Source: Phocoena phocoena (taxonomy: Eukaryota; Chordata; Mammalia; Artiodactyla; Phocoenidae). Taken from it: DNA of 64,000 nucleotides. Numbering within the stretch: position 1 is the first letter of the stretch; every line of letters begins with the position of its first letter. The DNA is taken from the NCBI RefSeq assembly GCF_963924675.1, contig NC_089234.1:22845668-22909667 (forward strand). The letters run 5' to 3'. A model generated the notes under the pieces. The model had not been told where the DNA came from. It worked only from the letters and a program-made list of their open reading frames with translations, and searched no databases. Position numbers and translations under genes: made by a program. This document shows positions 61,092 through 64,000 of the stretch, in pieces.

Positions 61092-61985
61092 ATGAGGTGG
61101 CAGAGGAATATGTTAGACATAAAGGAACAAGATAAAACCCCAGAAGAACAACTAATTGAAGTGGAGATAGACAATCTACCTGAAAAAGAATCCATAGTAA
61201 TGATAGTAAAGATGATACAAGATCTTGGAAAAAGAATAAAGGCAAAAAAGGAGAGAATACAAAAACTGTTCAACAAAGAGCTAGAAGATATAAAGAACAA
61301 ACAGAGTTGAACAATACAATAACTGAAATGAAAAATACACTAGAAGGAATCAATAGCAGAATAAATGAGGCAGAAGAACAAATAAGTGAGCTGGGAGAGA
61401 GAAGAGTGGAAATCACTGCTGTGGAACAGAAAAAAGAGAAAGAATGAAAAGAAATGAGGACCGTTTAAGAGACCTCTGGGCAACATTAAACACAAAACAT
61501 TCACATGATGAGGGTCTCAGATGGAAAAGAGAGAAAGGACCTGAGAAAATATTTGAAGAGATAATAGCTGAAAACTTCTCCGACATGGGAAAGGAAACAA
61601 TTACCCAACTCAAGGAAGTGCAGAGAGTCCATTACAGGATAAACCCAAGGAGGAACACACTGAGACTTATATTAATCAAACTGACAAAAATTAAAGATAA
61701 AGATAAAATATTAAAAGCAGCAAGAGAAAAGCAACAGATAACATACAAGGGAATTCCTATGACGTTATCAGCTGATTTTTCAGCAGGAACTCTGCAGGTC
61801 AGAATGGAGTCGCACAATATATTTAAAGTGATGAAAGGGAAAAACCTACAACCAAGAGTACTCTAACCAGCAAAGCTCTCATTCAGATTTGATGAAGAAG
61901 TCAAAAGCTTTATAGACAGGCAAAAGCTAAGGGAATTCAGCATCACCAAACCAGCTTTACAACAAATGCTAAAGAAACTTCTCTA
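61092..61985 (+). pseudogene. L1-C ORF1p, two long pieces separated by a frameshift
   Basis: The first piece (61092-61310) starts MRWQRNMLDIKEQDKTPEEQ and is Lys/Glu-rich, consistent with the N-terminal region and coiled coil. The second (61444-61866) contains EKIFEEIIAENFSDMGKET (RRM region) and LKAAREKQQITYKGIPMTLS with FKVMKGKNLQPRVL (C-terminal domain). Sequence continuing the domain runs to about 61985 past a stop at 61864-61866. ORF1p is the RNA-binding trimer of the L1 particle; this copy cannot produce a full-length chain. Confidence 0.85.
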
Positions 61986-62227
61986 GGTGGAAAAGAGTAG
62001 GCCACAACTAGAAACAAGGAAATCATGAATGGGAAAGCTCACTGATAAAGGCAAACATACAGTAAAAGTAGGAAATCATTCAATACACAAATATGATATC
62101 ATATCAAAACCAGCAATCAGGAGGAGAGTACAAATGCAGGATACTGGAAACGCATTTGAAATTAGCAGACCAGCAATTTAAAACAATCTTCTTTACATGT
62201 AGACTGCTACATCAAAACCTCATGGTA

Positions 62228-62601
62228 CTATCCTAGGTGCTGAGGATGCAAAAATGAGTAAGAAACACACCTTGCACCCTTAAGAAGCTCAGTCTTTGCA
62301 GTGAGTCTCTCTCTAGTGGGTTTAAACAAATAAATTGTCTAGTCTAGTTATCTAGTTTTTTGCCAAAGGACCTGCTGAATATACAAGGTCCAGATAACAA
62401 GGAAGATGAGTCTCTCCTTTCCTATTTTCTCTTTAATCCAATCCAGGGGAAGAGTAGCCAGCTCAAGGAATGTGATGCTATTGTCTTATTGCATTTGAAC
62501 CAGATGCTTTACTCACATTCTTCTTTTTTTTTTTTTTTAACATTTTATTGGAGTATAATTGTTTTACAATGTTGCATTAGTTTCTGACCCAACACAAAGC
62601 A
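62228..62601. other. Foreign patch in L1-C: L2-like segment, unknown DNA, L1 tail fragment
   Basis: L1 text stops at 'cctcatggta' and resumes at about 'accagtagatatacacac'. Between them lie an antisense L2-like segment (62228-62330: 'ctaggtgctgaggatgcaaa', 'atgagtaagaaacacacc'), about 190 bp of unassigned DNA, and at 62524-62588 an oligo-T run followed by about 50 bp of reversed L1 3' end. GGTA occurs at both borders (62224-62227 and 62602-62605). See findings. Confidence 0.75.
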
Positions 62602-62689
62602 GGTACCAGTAGATATACACACAAAAAGAAAAGAATCCAAATGCAACACTAAAGACAGTCATCAAATCACAAGAGAACAAAAGAGGAAG

Positions 62690-64000
62690 GGAAGAATAAA
62701 GACCTTAAAAAACTAATCCAAAAGAATTAACAAAATGGCAATAAAAACACACAAGTAAATGTAAATGGATTAAAAGCTCAAACCAAAAGACATAGACTGG
62801 CTGAATGGATACAAAAACAAGACCCATATATATGCTGTCTATGAGAGACACACTTCAGACTTAGGGACACATACAGACTGAAAGTGAGGAAATGGAAAAA
62901 TATATTCTGTGCAAATGGAAATCAAAAGACAGCTGGAGTAGCAATACTCATATCAGACAAAATAGACTTTAAAATAAAGACTCTTAAAAGGGACAAGGAA
63001 GGACACGGCATAATGATCAAGGGATCAATCCAAGAAGAAGTTATAACAGTTGTATATATATACATCCTCAACATGGGAGGACCTCAATATATAAGGCAAA
63101 GGAGAAATTGACAGTAACACAACAACAGTGGGGGACTTTAACACCCCACTTACATCAATCAACAAATCATCTAGACAGAAAATCAGTAAGTAAACACAGG
63201 CCTTAAATGACACATTAGATCAGGTGGACTTAACTGATATTTATAGAACATTCCATCTGAAAGCAGCAGAATACACATTCTTTTCAAGTGCACATGGAAC
63301 ATTCTCCAGGATAGTTCACATGCTGGGCCATAAAGCAAGCCTTGGTAAATTTAAGAACATTGAAATAACATCATGCATCTTTTATGACCACACACTATGT
63401 GATTAGAAATCGACTACAAGAAAAAAACTGTAAGAGACACAAACATGTAGAGCCTAAACAGTATGCTATTAAACAATGAATCACTGAAGAAATCAAAGAG
63501 GAGATCAAAAAATACCTAGAGACAAATGACAACAAAAACATGACAATCCAAAACCTATGGGACATAGCAAAAACAGTTCTAAGAGGGCAGTTTAGAGCAA
63601 TAGGATCTTACCTCAGGAAACAAGAAAAATTTCAAAAAAGCAACCTAAACTTACACCTAAAACAACTAGAGAAAGAAAAAAAAAGAAAATCCAAAGTTAG
63701 CAGAATGAAAGAAATCATTATGATCAGAACAGAAATAAATGAAATAGAGATGAAAAAAACAATAGAAAGATCAATAAAACTAAAAGCTGGCTCTTTGAAA
63801 AGATAAACAAAGCTGATAAACTTTTAACCAGACTCATCAAGGAAAAAATGGGAGAAGGCTCAAATCAATTAAATTAGAAATGAAAATGGAGAAGTTAAAC
63901 TGACACCAGAGAAATACAAAGAATCATAAGAGACTATTATAAGCAACTATATGCCAATAAAATGGATAACCTAGAAGAAATGGACAAATTCTTAGAAAGG
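62690..64000 (+). pseudogene. L1-C ORF2p, endonuclease and early region, partial and broken
   Basis: The endonuclease domain is recognisable from about 62745 on ('aatggattaaaagctcaaacc'). The catalytic Glu of the ETH block survives, but the codon just before it is TGA (near 62848). The next frame, 62884-63111, has RKWKNIFCANGNQKTAGVAI. The GDFN block is readable near 63130-63142 in another frame. At 63224-63406 the sequence reads AEYTFFSSAHGTFSRIVHML, with Val where the IDH Asp belongs, and CIFYDHTL where SDH is usual. The frame at 63540-63806 starts the linker to RT. The window ends within RT. Confidence 0.85.

Larger units (their letters stand above)
60197..64000 (+). mobile_element. L1 with 5' UTR, ORF1 and start of ORF2 ('L1-C'), sense, cut by window end
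   Basis: The 5' end is near 60197 ('ggacttctgacaatatggtgg'), the 5' UTR runs to about 61090, ORF1 about 61.09-61.99 kb, an inter-ORF spacer follows, and ORF2 begins about 62.69 kb and continues past the window. It appears the youngest of the three long copies by the length of its surviving frames. It is interrupted by about 370 bp of foreign DNA at 62228-62601. Confidence 0.88.

Noticed and set aside
1..64000. A previously undescribed gene system such as a defence island or biosynthetic cluster
   Set aside because: The sequence is repeat-rich mammalian DNA without operons or intact genes. The only unusual structures supported are the L1 palindromes and patches reported above.

Overview
The window is mammalian nuclear DNA, almost certainly from a cetacean (dolphin or whale) or a very close relative. 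The main evidence is seven tRNA-derived SINEs carrying the motif GGGCTTCCCTGGTGGCGCAG, with the body of the CHR-1 and CHR-2 families, several flanked by clean target-site duplications (TSDs). The L1 3' ends are also of the cetartiodactyl type. I found no host protein-coding exon, no functional tRNA or rRNA gene, no CRISPR array and no prokaryotic operon structure. The longest open frames are readings through SINEs or L1s, or chance ORFs. The DNA is best described as intergenic or deep intronic.

Layout. 1-14.8 kb: mostly unassigned AT-rich DNA with old MIRs (1.4-1.9 kb), a CHR-1 SINE (3.27 kb), a hAT-Charlie MER20-like fossil (5.4 kb) and a CHR-2 SINE (10.06 kb). 14.9-17.5 kb: a decayed minus-strand pol region of an ERV-L-type endogenous retrovirus, split by a MER2-type Tigger element. 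18.1-21 kb: CHR-2, a truncated L1, a HAL1/L1 ORF1-type segment holding another CHR-2, and an L1 3' end. 22-38.5 kb: a dense pile of nested L1 fragments, nearly all antisense. It includes one almost full-length L1 (30.68-36.66 kb, 'L1-A') inserted into an older L1. 38.5-50.6 kb: unassigned DNA with scattered MIR, MER5-like and Tigger fossils and one tRNA-SINE. 50.67-59.63 kb: a full-length, decayed plus-strand L1 ('L1-B') interrupted near its 5' end by a younger truncated L1. 60.2-64.0 kb: a third plus-strand L1 ('L1-C') that runs off the window. Its ORF1-ORF2 junction carries about 370 bp of foreign DNA that includes L2-like sequence.

No genes act together here: the content is a record of retrotransposition. 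Every L1 ORF seen is broken by frameshifts or stops, and catalytic residues are lost at several sites. The most interesting signals are structural. Three perfect palindromes (38, 32+6-loop and 26 bp) lie inside L1 copies. In two of them one arm is ordinary L1 sequence and the other has replaced or been inserted beside normal L1 sequence, which is the footprint expected of replication template switching. There are also two patches of unrelated DNA inside L1s that do not look like ordinary L1 or SINE insertions. Subfamily names rest on memory of consensus sequences, not a library search.
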